Assembly (NCBI RefSeq): GCF_013337045.2
Contig: NZ_CP118259.1
Span: 1,240,001 to 1,304,000 of the forward strand
Length of the DNA: 64,000 nucleotides
Direction: 5' to 3'
From: Agrobacterium vitis
GTDB taxonomy: Bacteria > Pseudomonadota > Alphaproteobacteria > Rhizobiales > Rhizobiaceae
The position numbers and the translations under genes were made by a program. Within the stretch, counting starts at the first letter, position 1, and every line of letters starts with the position of its first letter. Below, piece after piece: positions 35,314-45,742 of the stretch. Below the pieces are notes generated by a model. It searched no databases. It was not told where the DNA came from and was given only the letters and a program-made list of their open reading frames with translations.

Positions 35314-35396
35314 ATCAGACCGAAAAGTGCGAAGCGGTTTTCGGATCATCTGATGCGAATGAAAAAACGATCAGACCGAAAAGTGCGAAGCGGTTT
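35314..35396. repeat. 27-bp direct repeat pair with hairpin potential
   Basis: A 27-bp sequence occurs twice exactly, at 35314-35340 and 35370-35396. Each copy contains CCGAAAA, and in the first copy it pairs with TTTTCGG (35320-35326 with 35338-35344). It lies in the divergent gap between moaA and the DUF971 gene. It resembles the short CCGAAAA...TTTTCGG intergenic repeats I associate with rhizobial genomes. Confidence 0.7.
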
Positions 35397-35446
35397 CCTC
35401 CGACTGTGTTGCAGGCGGTACTTTACAATATGACAGGGAGAATGTG

Positions 35447-35809
35447 GTGAGCGAAGTTTGGCCGAAGGAAATCAGGGTGTCACCGGATCGGCGGCTTTTG
35501 ACGCTGGTTTTCGATAATGGGGAAAGCATCAGTTTGGCGGCGGAGATGCTCCGGGTGCTTTCGCCGTCCGCAGAGGTGCAGGGCCATGGGCCGGGGCAGA
35601 AGATCACCGTGCCCGGCAAGCGCAATGTGACGATTGCCAAGCTTATTCCAACCGGCAATTATGCGGTGCGGATCGGTTTTGACGACGGCCATGATACCGG
35701 CATCTTTACCTGGGCCTATCTGCGCGAGCTTGGCCAGACTGGTGAGACGAAGTTTGCGGATTATCTGCGCGATCTGGAGGCAAAGGGGCTGTCGCGCGAT
35801 AAGCTTTAG
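35447..35809 (+). CDS. DUF971 family protein
   Basis: A 120-residue protein matching the DUF971 (gamma-butyrobetaine hydroxylase-like N-terminal) fold: PKEIRVSPDRRLLTLVFDNGES, the loop LRVLSPSAEVQGHG, and NYAVRIGFDDGHDTGIFTWAYLREL. In several bacteria this family is linked to Fe-S or Mo-enzyme maturation, and here it is divergent from moaA, but this is weak evidence. Start is the GTG at 35447 with AGGGAG 6 bases upstream; an adjacent GTG at 35444 is possible. Confidence 0.82.
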   Translation: MSEVWPKEIRVSPDRRLLTLVFDNGESISLAAEMLRVLSPSAEVQGHGPGQKITVPGKRNVTIAKLIPTGNYAVRIGFDDGHDTGIFTWAYLRELGQTGETKFADYLRDLEAKGLSRDKL

Positions 35810-35827
35810 GCGCTTTTATACCAGGTC

Positions 35828-36895
35828 TTATCCCTTGTAGATCAGCCAGCCCTTGGCGAAATCCTTGCGCATGCCGGGCTCAAACGGCCTGCTGCAATTG
35901 CGACCGGCATTCTTTGCGCAGTAAAGGGCGATATCGCTGCGGCTATAAAGTTCGCCGGGGTCCTGGCAATTGGCGGCCAGGGCAAAGCCGATTGAGACCG
36001 TGACCGGACCGTAATTGACACCGGTGCGGGAGTTGCGAAACAGAGTATTTTCCAGATTGGTGCGGATGCGTTCGCACAGCCCGAACACTTCGGTATCCGG
36101 CATGCCCTCAACGATGATGGCGAATTCCTCGCCACCCGCCCGTGCCACGAAGGCATCACGCGGTGCATTGGCGCGGATGACACCGGCAACAGTTGCCAGA
36201 ATCTTGTCTCCGACCGGATGGCCGAAGGTGTCGTTGATCTTCTTGAAATGGTCGATATCGATCAGCATGAGCGACGTTGTCGTCAGTGTTGAGGGATAGT
36301 TGAACAGTCCGGCCATCCGTTCATCGAAGGCGCGGCGATTGGCAAGCCGGGTCAGAGAATCGGTATTGGCGATCCGCTTGTATTCGTCCAGCTCACGCCG
36401 TACGGCATCCATTTCAACGGATTTTTGTGTAAAGCTTTCAGCGGTCTTTTCGCCATGGGCCAGCGTATCGTCTGTTGCCCGCGTCAAAAGGGCGATGGCA
36501 TTGCGCAGCAGCTCGACGCTGCCGGTGCTCTTGGCATTGATGCGCGAGCAGGTCTCATCCAGCAGCTTGTTATAGGTCTCCAGCGAACTTTGCTCCTGCT
36601 TCATCAGGCGCAGCAGATTGTCCAGTTCCGAAACCAGCCTTGAATGGGCATTTTCAATAATGCGGTTGGAATTATGGCCGAAAAATTCCTCGGCGATCTT
36701 GTCCAGGTCTTCCTGGGTGGCACGGCTTCCCAGCGCGGTCACCCTGCGGGTCAGGACCGGGTTGGAGCCGATATAGGCCTCGTAGAACAGCTCGTAATTT
36801 CGCGGCAACGGCGAAATGCCCATCGAGCGCATCGCAAAGGAGATCTGCATTGCGATGTCGAGCCCTTGCGGTCGCGCCATTGTTGCGGTGTTCAT
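35828..36895 (-). CDS. Diguanylate cyclase (GGDEF), soluble
   Basis: A 355-residue protein. The N-terminal 170 residues are helical with coiled-coil potential (SLETYNKLLDETCSRINAKS...) and no membrane segment. The GGDEF domain starts near 175 (NTDSLTRLANRRAFDERM) and has an intact GGEEF active site about residue 253, so synthesis of c-di-GMP is expected. The usual RxxD inhibitory site before it is absent. It ends 18 bp from the convergent DUF971 gene. Confidence 0.88.
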   Translation of the reverse strand: MNTATMARPQGLDIAMQISFAMRSMGISPLPRNYELFYEAYIGSNPVLTRRVTALGSRATQEDLDKIAEEFFGHNSNRIIENAHSRLVSELDNLLRLMKQEQSSLETYNKLLDETCSRINAKSTGSVELLRNAIALLTRATDDTLAHGEKTAESFTQKSVEMDAVRRELDEYKRIANTDSLTRLANRRAFDERMAGLFNYPSTLTTTSLMLIDIDHFKKINDTFGHPVGDKILATVAGVIRANAPRDAFVARAGGEEFAIIVEGMPDTEVFGLCERIRTNLENTLFRNSRTGVNYGPVTVSIGFALAANCQDPGELYSRSDIALYCAKNAGRNCSRPFEPGMRKDFAKGWLIYKG

Positions 36896-37032
36896 TCTGT
36901 TAACCCCATCCGATAATCCCCACTCAGGATTAGGGCTGAATGGTGAGCAAATATTTAAAGCAATAAGTAAAGGATGCCGGTAATTGTAAAATTTCTATTT
37001 ATTATATGAAAATCCACAGTAAACTATCGTAG

Positions 37033-37069
37033 TCCACGTGCAAAGCCAAATGTTGCCTTTGCACGTGGA
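37033..37069 (-). terminator. Hairpin after the class I fumarase gene
   Basis: TCCACGTGCAAAG (37033-37045) pairs fully with CTTTGCACGTGGA (37057-37069) around an 11-nt loop, 8 bp past the stop. No T-run follows on the minus strand, so termination strength is uncertain. Confidence 0.6.
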
Positions 37070-37077
37070 TTAAACGA

Positions 37078-38682
37078 TCAGAGGTTGAATTCCTGGAAGA
37101 AATCATTGCCCTTGTCGTCAGTGACGATGAAGGCCGGGAAGTTTTCAACCTCGATCTTCCAGACGGCTTCCATGCCCAGTTCCGGATATTCCAGCACGTC
37201 CACATGGCGGATGCAGTCCTGGGCAAGCCGGGCTGCCGGGCCACCGATGGAGCCGAGATAGAAGCCGCCATGGGTCTTGCAGGCTTCACGCACGGCGCGG
37301 GAGCGATTGCCCTTGGCCAGCATGACCATCGAGCCGCCAAACGACTGGAACTGGTCCACATAGCTATCCATGCGGCCAGCCGTGGTCGGCCCGAAGGAAC
37401 CGGAGGCAAAGCCTTCCGGCGTCTTGGCCGGGCCGGCATAATAGACCGGGTGGTTTTTCATGTAATCCGGCATTCCCTCGCCGTTCTCCAGCCGTTCGCG
37501 GATCTTGGAATGAGCCAGATCGCGGGCGACGATGATCGTGCCGGTCAGCGACAGCCGGGTCTTGACGGGATGCTTGCTCAACTCGGCCAGGATGGCGCTC
37601 ATTGGCTGGTTGAGGTCGATGCTGACCGTGGAGGAGGAGAGGGCGGCCTCATCGATGTCAGGCATATATTTCGACGGATCGGTTTCCAGCTGTTCGATGA
37701 AGATCCCGTCGCGGGTAATCTTGCCCATCGCCTGGCGGTCGGCGGAACAGGAGACGCCAAGGCCAATCGGCAGCGAAGCGCCATGGCGCGGCAGGCGGAT
37801 GACCCGCACGTCATGACAGAAATATTTGCCGCCGAACTGGGCGCCGACGCCAAGCGACTGCGTCAGCTTGTGGATTTCCTGCTCCATCTCGATGTCGCGG
37901 AAGGCGTGGCCGCTTTCGGAGCCGTCTGTGGGCAGGCCATCGAGGTAACGGGCCGAAGCGAGCTTGACCGTTTTCAGGTTCATTTCCGCCGAAAGCCCGC
38001 CGATGACGATCGCCAGATGATAGGGGGGACAGGCTGCCGTGCCAAGCGACAGGATTTTGTCCTTCAAGAAATCGATCATCCGGTCATGGGTCAGTAGCGA
38101 AGGCGTGCCCTGATAAAGGAAGGTCTTGTTGGCTGAACCACCGCCCTTGGCCATGAACAGGAATTTATAGGCATCCTCGCCCTCTTCATAGAGATCGATC
38201 TGGGCGGGCAGGTTGGTCTTGGTGTTCTTTTCCTCGAACATTTTCAAGGGCGCCAGCTGCGAATAGCGCAGGTTACGCTTTTCATAGGCATCGCGCACGC
38301 CATGGGCCAAGGCTTCATAATCGCCACCATCCGTCCAGACGCGGCGGCCCTTCTTGCCCATGACGATGGCGGTGCCGGTATCCTGACACATCGGCAACAC
38401 ACCACCGGCGGCGATATTGGCGTTTTTCAACAGGTCATAGGCCACGAAACGGTCATTGTCGGTGGCTTCCGGGTCCTGGAGAATGGAGGCCAATTGCTTA
38501 AGATGGCCGGGGCGCAGCAGGTGGTTGATATCGGAAAGCGCCGTTTCCGCCAGAAGCCGCAGGCCTTCCGGATCAACGGTCAGGATTTCCTGGCCCTTGA
38601 AGGTTTCGACCGAGACGTAATCGGCGGTCAGTTTGCGGTAGGGAGTCGTGTCTTCGCCAAGGGGAAAGAGATCGTCAGCCAT
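37078..38682 (-). CDS. fumA: Class I (iron-sulfur) fumarate hydratase
   Basis: A 534-residue Fe-S fumarase of the TCA cycle. Three cluster cysteines are visible in [26 protein letters not shown] and LGVSCSADR. The C-terminal beta domain has [16 protein letters not shown] and [15 protein letters not shown]. The ATG at 38682 ([15 protein letters not shown]) was preferred over an upstream in-frame start. A separate class II fumarase lies 800 bp away, giving the cell an oxygen-sensitive and an oxygen-stable enzyme side by side. Confidence 0.93.
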   Translation of the reverse strand: MADDLFPLGEDTTPYRKLTADYVSVETFKGQEILTVDPEGLRLLAETALSDINHLLRPGHLKQLASILQDPEATDNDRFVAYDLLKNANIAAGGVLPMCQDTGTAIVMGKKGRRVWTDGGDYEALAHGVRDAYEKRNLRYSQLAPLKMFEEKNTKTNLPAQIDLYEEGEDAYKFLFMAKGGGSANKTFLYQGTPSLLTHDRMIDFLKDKILSLGTAACPPYHLAIVIGGLSAEMNLKTVKLASARYLDGLPTDGSESGHAFRDIEMEQEIHKLTQSLGVGAQFGGKYFCHDVRVIRLPRHGASLPIGLGVSCSADRQAMGKITRDGIFIEQLETDPSKYMPDIDEAALSSSTVSIDLNQPMSAILAELSKHPVKTRLSLTGTIIVARDLAHSKIRERLENGEGMPDYMKNHPVYYAGPAKTPEGFASGSFGPTTAGRMDSYVDQFQSFGGSMVMLAKGNRSRAVREACKTHGGFYLGSIGGPAARLAQDCIRHVDVLEYPELGMEAVWKIEVENFPAFIVTDDKGNDFFQEFNL

Positions 38683-38869
38683 CGAAGGAGCCTTTTTGCC
38701 AAACGGATTTTCGGCATTTGGTCTAGTTCGGCGACAAGCGCTTTGCAAATGATTCTAAAGTGGAGAGTGCGATGCAACATTTAACGTGAGAGAATAGATT
38801 TTCTATTCGTTTATTATGCTGTTATCGCGGGCGCGCGAACGCGGCTCGGCGATAGGCTTGTGAGGTTAA

Positions 38870-39316
38870 ATGGATCAGCGGCTTCTCGACCAAATTGCCG
38901 ACACCTTGAATGATAGCGCATTGAATTACACTGTGTTCTTGAAGCTGTTCGAGATGCCTTTGGATGGCCCGCTCGAAAAACACCTTATTATAAAAGCGTT
39001 GTTGGGTCCTAAGGCGACGCTCGACGACATCAAGGAAATTGACAAAGCGTTGGTGTGGCCCATCTTGAACGATCTATTGTTCTTCAGGGGTAATGAGGCT
39101 TCCGGTCCTGATGCGCTTGTATTGAAATCGCAACATCTGGTCGCCCTTGTGAATGAACTGAAAAGTCAGGTCAGTGATCTCATCGATGCAGCGCAGACAA
39201 TTGACTTGTTTCAGTTGCAGGATGGCCACCCGGCATATCCCGTCTTCTGGGATTTTGCATTTCTGTTTTTATCGGCATCAAACGCATCGATCCTGATCGG
39301 CTCAAGCTCTGACTGA
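38870..39316 (+). CDS. Hypothetical protein between the two fumarase genes
   Basis: A 148-residue protein, largely helical, with no signal peptide and no family I recognise. Its C-terminal half ends in a hydrophobic stretch (HPAYPVFWDFAFLFLSASNASILI) that could be a membrane or packing helix. The gene is visibly AT-richer and uses more A/T-ending codons than the fumarase genes on either side. GTGAGG sits about 6-7 bases before the ATG. A bidirectional hairpin follows at 39385. Confidence 0.5.
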   Translation: MDQRLLDQIADTLNDSALNYTVFLKLFEMPLDGPLEKHLIIKALLGPKATLDDIKEIDKALVWPILNDLLFFRGNEASGPDALVLKSQHLVALVNELKSQVSDLIDAAQTIDLFQLQDGHPAYPVFWDFAFLFLSASNASILIGSSSD

Positions 39317-39384
39317 TGCTGCCGATTCGATAGCAAAGACAACACTGAGCTTGCGCCTTAAACTGGGTCTACCCCGGAAATAGA

Positions 39385-39414
39385 GTGCCCTCAGATGTTG
39401 AAATCTGAGGGCAC
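39385..39414. terminator. Bidirectional terminator between the hypothetical gene and fumC
   Basis: GTGCCCTCAGAT (39385-39396) and ATCTGAGGGCAC (39403-39414) form a perfect 12-bp stem with a 6-nt loop between convergent genes. Confidence 0.8.
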
Positions 39415-39451
39415 CGAGGATCTGATTAGATTCAAAGGCGGCGGTGACGGT

Positions 39452-40843
39452 TTACTTCGGCCCGATCATCAATTCCGGCCGGACATACTGATCGAATTCC
39501 TCATTGGTCAGATAGCCGCCGCCGACGGCTTCCTCACGCAATGTCGTGCCGTTCTTGTGAGCGGTTTTGGCGATCTTGGCGCAGGCGTCGTAGCCAAGCT
39601 TGCTGTTCAGCGCCGTCACCAGCATCAGCGAGTTTTCGACGCCCTTCCTGATATTGTCTTCGCGCGCTTCGATGCCGACGACGCAATTGTCGGTGAAGGA
39701 GACGGCGGCGTCGCCGAGCAGCTGCACCGATTGCAGGAAGTTATAGGCCATCATCGGATTATAGACATTCAGCTCGAAATGGCCCTGGCTGCCTGCAAAG
39801 GTCAGGGCGGCATTGTTGCCGAAGATATGGGCGCAGACCTGGGTCATGGCTTCCGACTGGGTCGGATTGACCTTGCCGGGCATGATAGAAGAGCCGGGTT
39901 CGTTTTCCGGCAGGGCCAGTTCGCCCAGACCGGCGCGCGGGCCGGAGCCGAGGAAGCGGATGTCATTGGCGATCTTGAAGCAGGCCGCCGCCGCCGCATT
40001 GATCGCTCCATGCGCAAATACCATGGCGTCATGGGCTGCCAGCGCCTCGAATTTGTTGGGTGCCGTGACGAAGGGCAAGCCGGTGATTGCGGCAATTTCT
40101 TCGGCGACCTTTTCGGCAAAGCCGATGGGGGCGTTCAGCCCGGTGCCGACGGCGGTGCCGCCTTGCGCCAGCTCATAAAGGCCGGGAAGCGTCAGCTCGA
40201 TCCGCTTGATGGAGGAGGCGACCTGTGCGGCATAGCCGGAAAATTCTTGGCCAAGTGTCAGTGGCGTCGCGTCCTGGGTATGGGTGCGGCCGATCTTGAT
40301 GATATGGTCAAAAGCCTTGGCCTTGGCATCCAGTGCCGCATGCAGATGCTTCAAGCCGGGAATCAGATGATGCACGACATATTCGGCCGAGGCGATGTGC
40401 ATGGCGGTCGGATAGGTGTCGTTGGACGACTGGCTCATATTGACATGGTCGTTGGGGTGAACGGGCTTTTTCGAACCCATCACTCCGCCCAGCATTTCAA
40501 TCGCCCTGTTGGAAATCACCTCATTGGCATTCATGTTCGATTGCGTGCCGGAGCCGGTCTGCCAGACTACCAGCGGGAAATGATCGTTGAGCTTGCCGTC
40601 GATCACCTCCTGTGCCGCCTTGATGATTGCTTCACCGAGCGTCGAGTCCAGCCCGCCGAGCGCCATATTGGCGCGGGCCGCCGCCTGCTTGACGATACCC
40701 AGCGCCCGCACTACCGGCAGGGGCTGCTTTTCCCAGCCGATCTTGAAATTGCCCAGGGAACGCTGCGCCTGCGCGCCCCAATATCGATCGCTGGCAACCT
40801 CGATAGGGCCAAATGTATCAGTTTCGGTACGGGTTGCAGTCAT
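39452..40843 (-). CDS. fumC: Class II fumarate hydratase
   Basis: A 463-residue fumarase of the aspartase/fumarase superfamily. The signature loop [11 protein letters not shown] is intact, as are [26 protein letters not shown] and [17 protein letters not shown] (catalytic His region). It needs no Fe-S cluster. The ATG at 40843 follows TTGGAG. It is divergent from the L,D-transpeptidase gene. Confidence 0.95.
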   Translation of the reverse strand: MTATRTETDTFGPIEVASDRYWGAQAQRSLGNFKIGWEKQPLPVVRALGIVKQAAARANMALGGLDSTLGEAIIKAAQEVIDGKLNDHFPLVVWQTGSGTQSNMNANEVISNRAIEMLGGVMGSKKPVHPNDHVNMSQSSNDTYPTAMHIASAEYVVHHLIPGLKHLHAALDAKAKAFDHIIKIGRTHTQDATPLTLGQEFSGYAAQVASSIKRIELTLPGLYELAQGGTAVGTGLNAPIGFAEKVAEEIAAITGLPFVTAPNKFEALAAHDAMVFAHGAINAAAAACFKIANDIRFLGSGPRAGLGELALPENEPGSSIMPGKVNPTQSEAMTQVCAHIFGNNAALTFAGSQGHFELNVYNPMMAYNFLQSVQLLGDAAVSFTDNCVVGIEAREDNIRKGVENSLMLVTALNSKLGYDACAKIAKTAHKNGTTLREEAVGGGYLTNEEFDQYVRPELMIGPK

Positions 40844-41137
40844 GATGTGTCTCCAACTGAAGGGTCTGAATACGCAATCGCTCCGTTGACCGGCTCGATG
40901 ACGGTCGCCGTAAAACATGACGCTTTGATACATGTTTTCACGCCCGCGTCAAAGCATCCCGGTTACAGGCCAGGTCGGTTGTGCAATCGCGGTAATGTCA
41001 TCAAAGTTTGGTGGAAGAAAGGATCTGCGGTTACTGAATTTTAACCAATTCCCGGCTTAACCTTGACGTCGTGTTAACCATGGCGGCGCGCTGATCGGTC
41101 ACTTAAAGTTGACCCTCTGTTTTTCAAGCATTTTAGC

Positions 41138-43084
41138 ATGGTTAACTTTCCAAAGCCGATGCAATCGGCTAGGGAACCGGCTAATATTCGGGGACCGACT
41201 TCGAATCCCGACCTTGACCTTTCTGAATGGGGAAAGCAGTTGCAGAAACCTTCACTGAACCGGGCGCTGATTGCAGTCCTCCTGACCACGTCCACGGTTG
41301 TGGCCGCCCTGCCGCAGACGGCGAGCGCCACGACCCTGATGGATCTGCTGCGCGGCAGGTCGGAGGAGCGCCGCCAGCCAGCGCCGGCGGAAATCATTCC
41401 CCAGGCCCAATTGCGCGATCCAGAGCCGATCCAGAAGGTCGCCGCACCTCGCTATTATGCCTATAAGGCCGAGAACAAGCGTGCGATCTCCATCAAGGCA
41501 CCGGACATGCCGATCCCGGTTTTTGGTGAAGACCATGCCCTGGCCGTCGCCCATCTCGCCATGTCGCAGGTCAAGGTTGAAGCGACGCCCGACGTGGCGC
41601 AGGCTGTGGAAAACTATTATAACAACAAGGGCGCGCTGATCTGGGCCAGCGATACCGCCATAACCGACAAGGCGAAATCGGCGGTTGCCGCCCTGGCAAC
41701 AGCCGACACTGCCGGGCTTGAGCCAGCCGATTATGCGGTGAAAGTGCCTGATGGTCTCGATACCATGCCCGAAGACGCCCGCCGCCAGGCGCTGATGGCC
41801 TTCGAACTCAACCTGTCGGCCAAGATCCTGACCTATGTTCAGGACACGGTGCGTGGCAGGCTCGATCCGAACCGCATTTCAGGCTATCACGATTTCAAGC
41901 GCAAGACCGTCAATCTCGATCCGGTGCTGGATCTGGTGCATTCAAGCCCGGATATCGCTGCCTATCTGCATGGCCGCGATCCAGCCAGCCCGCAATTCCA
42001 GGCGCTGAAGGCTGAGCTTGCCAAGTTGGTGGCAGAGGCCAATCAGCAGCAGAGCAAGCCCGTCAAGATCAATCTGACCGGCGTTTTGAAGCCCGGCGGC
42101 AGCAATCCTGAGCTTGCCAATATCGTCGAAGGCATCAAGACCTATGGCAGCGATGCGCTGAAGACTGAGCATGCGCTGACGCTGACCGACTACACGGGCA
42201 CGCCGGATTACACACCGGAACTGGTGGCGCTGGTCGAGAGCTACCAGAAAGAACGCGGACTGAAGCCGGATGGCGTCATTGGCCAGGCAACGGTCCGCAC
42301 CATGGTCGGACATTCCAATGCCGAGAAAATCGAAAAGCTCGTGGTTGCCATGGAGCAATTGCGCTGGTTGCCCGCCGATCTGGGGCCGCGCTATGTGTTC
42401 ATCAACCAGCCGGCTTTCGAGGCCTATTATTTCAACGACCGCCAGCAGCAGATTGCCATGAAGGTTGTTGTCGGTGCGCCCCAGCACCAGACTTTCTTCT
42501 TCCAGAACATGATTCAAACGGTGGAATTCAACCCTTATTGGGGCGTTCCGCGGTCGATCATCGTCAACGAAATGCTGCCCAAGCTGCGCCAGGACCCGAG
42601 CTATCTCGACCGTCTCGGCTATGAAGTCAGCTACAAGGGCCGCAAGGTGGCTTCTTCGCAGGTCGACTGGTACACGACAAGCGATGTCGATGTTCGCCAG
42701 CCGCCAAGCAGCGACAATGCGCTGGGCGACCTGAAGATCCTGTTCCCCAATGCCCATGCCATCTACATGCATGACACACCGGCCAAGAGCTTCTTCAAGC
42801 GCGATATGCGCGCGCTCAGCCACGGCTGTGTGCGTCTGGCTGAGCCGCGCGTCATGGCCGCAGCCGTGATGGGTACGACAGTTGAAGACATCGATGCACA
42901 GATTGCCTCCGGCCAGAACCGCGCCGTGCAGGTGCCGCAGAAGTTCCCTGTTTATGTCGCCTATTTCACCGCCTGGCCGGATAAGGATGGGGTCGTCCGC
43001 TATTACGACGACGTCTATGGCCGCGATGAAGCGACCCGCAAGGCCTTCGATGTGACGTCGACCTCTCGCGGTGTGCAGAGTTGA
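41138..43084 (+). CDS. L,D-transpeptidase (YcbB-like)
   Basis: Up to 648 residues. A secretory hydrophobic segment (about 43-60) is followed by a scaffold domain, a peptidoglycan-binding-like segment (LVALVESYQKERGLKPDGVIGQATVRTM, about 365-392) and a YkuD catalytic domain with HAIYMHDTPAKSFF and SHGCVRL (nucleophile Cys564). It should make 3-3 cross-links in the periplasm, a major feature of Rhizobiaceae walls. The signal begins far from the first ATG; a TTG at 41240 preceded by GGGGAAAG would give a normal signal peptide and could be the true start. Confidence 0.9.
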   Translation: MVNFPKPMQSAREPANIRGPTSNPDLDLSEWGKQLQKPSLNRALIAVLLTTSTVVAALPQTASATTLMDLLRGRSEERRQPAPAEIIPQAQLRDPEPIQKVAAPRYYAYKAENKRAISIKAPDMPIPVFGEDHALAVAHLAMSQVKVEATPDVAQAVENYYNNKGALIWASDTAITDKAKSAVAALATADTAGLEPADYAVKVPDGLDTMPEDARRQALMAFELNLSAKILTYVQDTVRGRLDPNRISGYHDFKRKTVNLDPVLDLVHSSPDIAAYLHGRDPASPQFQALKAELAKLVAEANQQQSKPVKINLTGVLKPGGSNPELANIVEGIKTYGSDALKTEHALTLTDYTGTPDYTPELVALVESYQKERGLKPDGVIGQATVRTMVGHSNAEKIEKLVVAMEQLRWLPADLGPRYVFINQPAFEAYYFNDRQQQIAMKVVVGAPQHQTFFFQNMIQTVEFNPYWGVPRSIIVNEMLPKLRQDPSYLDRLGYEVSYKGRKVASSQVDWYTTSDVDVRQPPSSDNALGDLKILFPNAHAIYMHDTPAKSFFKRDMRALSHGCVRLAEPRVMAAAVMGTTVEDIDAQIASGQNRAVQVPQKFPVYVAYFTAWPDKDGVVRYYDDVYGRDEATRKAFDVTSTSRGVQS

Positions 43085-43107
43085 GATTTAAGTAAGGCAT
43101 AATAAGC

Positions 43108-43134
43108 AAAAGGCCCGGTTGATCCGGGCCTTTT
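43108..43134. terminator. Bidirectional terminator between L,D-transpeptidase and gph
   Basis: AAAAGGCCCGG (43108-43118) pairs with CCGGGCCTTTT (43124-43134), 11 bp with a 5-nt loop and A/T-runs on both sides. Confidence 0.9.
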
Positions 43135-43147
43135 GTGTTTTGGGATT

Positions 43148-43861
43148 TCAATTGGCCTTGTTGAGGAGCCTGTCTACCAGTTCCAAGGTCAATTCATTGA
43201 AATGTGTAATGATCACATCGGGATCAAGGTCGGCAACCGGTACGTCCGAATAGCCGAAAGGCACGGCAATGGAGGGGATACCGGCATTGCGCGCCACCAG
43301 AATGTCGTTGCGGCTGTCGCCGACCATGATAGCCCGGCGCGGGTCGCCGCCAGCCTTGGCGATGGTGCCGAGCAGATGGCCAGCATCTGGCTTGCGCACA
43401 TCGAATGTATCGCCGCCGGTAATGGCCGTGAACCGCGCCGTCAGGTTTAAACCTTCGAGCAGTGGCCGGGCGAGGCCTTCCATCTTGTTGGTGCAGACCG
43501 CCAGCCGATGGCCTGCCGTGTCGAGCCGCTCCAGAGCGTCCAGCAGGCCGGGATAGGGCTGGCTTTTTCCGGGCATATGGTCTTTGTAATGCTCAATGAA
43601 GCGCTCAAGCAGGGGCTGGAACGCATCCTCGGAAATCGGCCTGCCGCGCAGGCTGAAAGCCCGCTCGATCATCACCCGCGCGCCGTGTCCGACCAGATGG
43701 TTGAGGTCATCGGCCTCCAGCGGCGCGAGATCGGCAGCAGCGATGGTATGGTTGAGGCTGGCTACGAGGTCCTCTGCTGTATCGATCAGAGTTCCATCCA
43801 GGTCGAAGACGACTGTGGCGGGGGCGGCGTTGAATGCTGGGGACACGGGCTGACTTTCCAT
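43148..43861 (-). CDS. gph: Phosphoglycolate phosphatase (HAD family)
   Basis: A 237-residue HAD hydrolase. Motif I is VVFDLDGTLIDT (Asp20 nucleophile, Asp22), motif II lies in LAVCTNK, motif III is the lysine of VRKPD, and motif IV is MVGDSRNDILVA. The cap sequence and length fit Gph, which removes 2-phosphoglycolate formed in DNA repair. Other small phosphate esters are possible. The ATG at 43861 was used; a GTG three codons upstream is in frame. Divergent from rpiA. Confidence 0.85.
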   Translation of the reverse strand: MESQPVSPAFNAAPATVVFDLDGTLIDTAEDLVASLNHTIAAADLAPLEADDLNHLVGHGARVMIERAFSLRGRPISEDAFQPLLERFIEHYKDHMPGKSQPYPGLLDALERLDTAGHRLAVCTNKMEGLARPLLEGLNLTARFTAITGGDTFDVRKPDAGHLLGTIAKAGGDPRRAIMVGDSRNDILVARNAGIPSIAVPFGYSDVPVADLDPDVIITHFNELTLELVDRLLNKAN

Positions 43862-44082
43862 GGATTGCACTTTAAAACCTTGGGTTTCGGCGGTCAGGGC
43901 TAAGGTTTTTCAAGGCGGAATGCAAGATTGGAAGGCGTCGAAAGGGGCTTTCGTTTGGCTTGCGACCCGTGTAAACAGCGAGAACTTTCTGCGGAATGCT
44001 TGGCAAACCAGCAAGGTTTGCTTCATTGACCGGCAGTTTCGAAAGGCCTTGGCCGAGTGTTGCAAGAGGAGTTGCGGGCAGC

Positions 44083-44781
44083 ATGGACGTTCGTCAAATG
44101 AAGATCAAAGCCGCAGAACTGGCTTTGTCTTATGTCGAAAATGGGATGCGGCTCGGCATCGGCACCGGTTCGACCGCTGAGGAGTTCGTACGGTTGCTGG
44201 CTGAAAAAGTCGCCGACGGCTTCAAGGTTCAAGGCGTACCAACGTCGGAGCGCACCGCAAGGCTTTGCCTGGAACTGGGCGTGCCGCTGATGTCGCTCGA
44301 TGAATTGCCGGAACTGGACCTGACCATCGATGGCGCCGATGAGCTTGATCGTCACCTGACCCTGATCAAGGGCGGCGGCGGAGCGCTGCTGCGCGAAAAG
44401 ATCGTTGCCGCCGCCTCAGCGCGGGTGATCGTCATTGCCGACGAAACAAAGCTGGTGGAGACGCTGGGCGCTTATCCTTTGCCCATCGAGATCAATGGAT
44501 TCGGCGGCATCGCAACCCGGATCTCCATCGAAAAGGCCGCCGCCAAACTGGGCCTGTCGGGGTCGATTGGCCTGCGCATGTCTGGCGACGATCTGTTTAT
44601 GACGGATGGCGGGCATTATATTCTCGATGCTTCTTTTGGCCGCATTCCTGATGCAGTGGCCCTTTCTCAGGCATTGCATGCTATACCCGGGGTGGTGGAG
44701 CACGGTCTGTTCATCGGCATGGCATCGCTGGCCGTCGTGGCTGGCTCTGATGGTGCGCGGGTGATCGAGCCTGTGGCGTGA
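44083..44781 (+). CDS. rpiA: Ribose-5-phosphate isomerase A
   Basis: A 232-residue enzyme that interconverts ribose 5-phosphate and ribulose 5-phosphate. Family motifs: [15 protein letters not shown] (phosphate binding), TIDGADELD (catalytic Asp region), [13 protein letters not shown], and DGGHYILD. The ATG at 44083 ([15 protein letters not shown]) is the usual start; AGGAG lies 12 bases upstream. The longer open frame upstream of it has no family support. Confidence 0.95.
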   Translation: MDVRQMKIKAAELALSYVENGMRLGIGTGSTAEEFVRLLAEKVADGFKVQGVPTSERTARLCLELGVPLMSLDELPELDLTIDGADELDRHLTLIKGGGGALLREKIVAAASARVIVIADETKLVETLGAYPLPIEINGFGGIATRISIEKAAAKLGLSGSIGLRMSGDDLFMTDGGHYILDASFGRIPDAVALSQALHAIPGVVEHGLFIGMASLAVVAGSDGARVIEPVA

Positions 44782-44920
44782 TTGACGCGGCGTGATAGCC
44801 GGATGGTCATGGTCTGGCGCATGTTTACGCTGAGGCCATGGGTATCGATAATACCAATATGACAATTCAGCGCTGCCGTTGGAGGCGAGTGCTGGGGACA
44901 CAAACAGGAGCATGAGTTTT

Positions 44921-45514
44921 ATGAGCAAATATCAGGGTCTCGGTCGCCTTAATTTCGGGCACATGGTTGCCGGTGCGGTTATCGCAGCTTCGCTTCTGGC
45001 TGGTCCGGCTGCTCGCGCGCAGGATGTGACGGATGCGCAGATCGATACCGCCCGTCAGGCCATCACGGCGCTGGGCGTTACCAATGTATTTGACAATATT
45101 CTGCCGAATGTCGCCGCTCGGTTGAAGGCACAGCTCATCCAGGCTTATCCTAACCTTGAAGACCAGATCGACAAGACGGTTGACCAGCAGGCCATCGCGC
45201 TGGCTGCACGCCGTGGCGATCTCGAAAAGGAAGCGGCAACGGTTTATGCCAAGTCCTTTACTCAGGAAGAGTTGAAGCAGATTGCGGCCTTCTTCGCCAG
45301 CCCGGCTGGCAAGAAGCTGATCAAGGACCAGCCGGTCGCCAATCGTGAGCTCGGCAAGTCTGCCGATATCTGGGCTGCCGGTGTGGCGCGTGACCTGGAA
45401 AAGAACACCAATGATGCGCTGGTCAAGGTTGCCGGTGCACAGTTGAAGGCGCAGATGCCTGCTTCGGAACCGGCGCCTGCACCTGCGGCTCCAGCACCTG
45501 CCCCCAAGCCTTGA
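44921..45514 (+). CDS. DUF2059 family secreted protein
   Basis: A 197-residue protein with a signal peptide (cut near ARA-QD at about 35). The central FTQEELKQIAAFFASPAGKKLIKDQPVANREL is the DUF2059 signature. The tail is a low-complexity Pro-Ala repeat (PAPAPAAPAPAPKP). It is probably periplasmic; no activity is known to me. CAGGAG is 10 bases before the ATG at 44921; an ATG at 44912 is too close to it. Placed between rpiA and gor on the same strand. Confidence 0.82.
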   Translation: MSKYQGLGRLNFGHMVAGAVIAASLLAGPAARAQDVTDAQIDTARQAITALGVTNVFDNILPNVAARLKAQLIQAYPNLEDQIDKTVDQQAIALAARRGDLEKEAATVYAKSFTQEELKQIAAFFASPAGKKLIKDQPVANRELGKSADIWAAGVARDLEKNTNDALVKVAGAQLKAQMPASEPAPAPAAPAPAPKP

Positions 45515-45535
45515 TCTGATAACGCCGATTAAAGA

Positions 45536-45562
45536 AAAGCCCGGACCTAGGTTCCGGGCTTT
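45536..45562 (+). terminator. Terminator after the DUF2059 gene
   Basis: AAAGCCCGGA (45536-45545) pairs with TCCGGGCTTT (45553-45562), a perfect 10-bp stem with a 7-nt loop ending in T residues, 22 bp past the stop. Confidence 0.88.
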
Positions 45563-45742
45563 ATCGTCAGGCCCGTCGGGAATGATCCGGCGGCATTCCG
45601 TTGTCGTTGTTCCTATCCATTCCCATATAGGGGATGGATGATCTTATGATTTTTGGCCAGCATTCATCCTTTTTTGCCAGTCCGGCCGATCTACTGAAAT
45701 TTTCGAGGGACGCTTTGGCCGTCCGTCTTGCGGGAGTTTTCC

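Noticed and set aside
39395..41044. 549-codon plus-strand frame across fumC
   Set aside because: Antisense shadow of an intact fumC with all family motifs.
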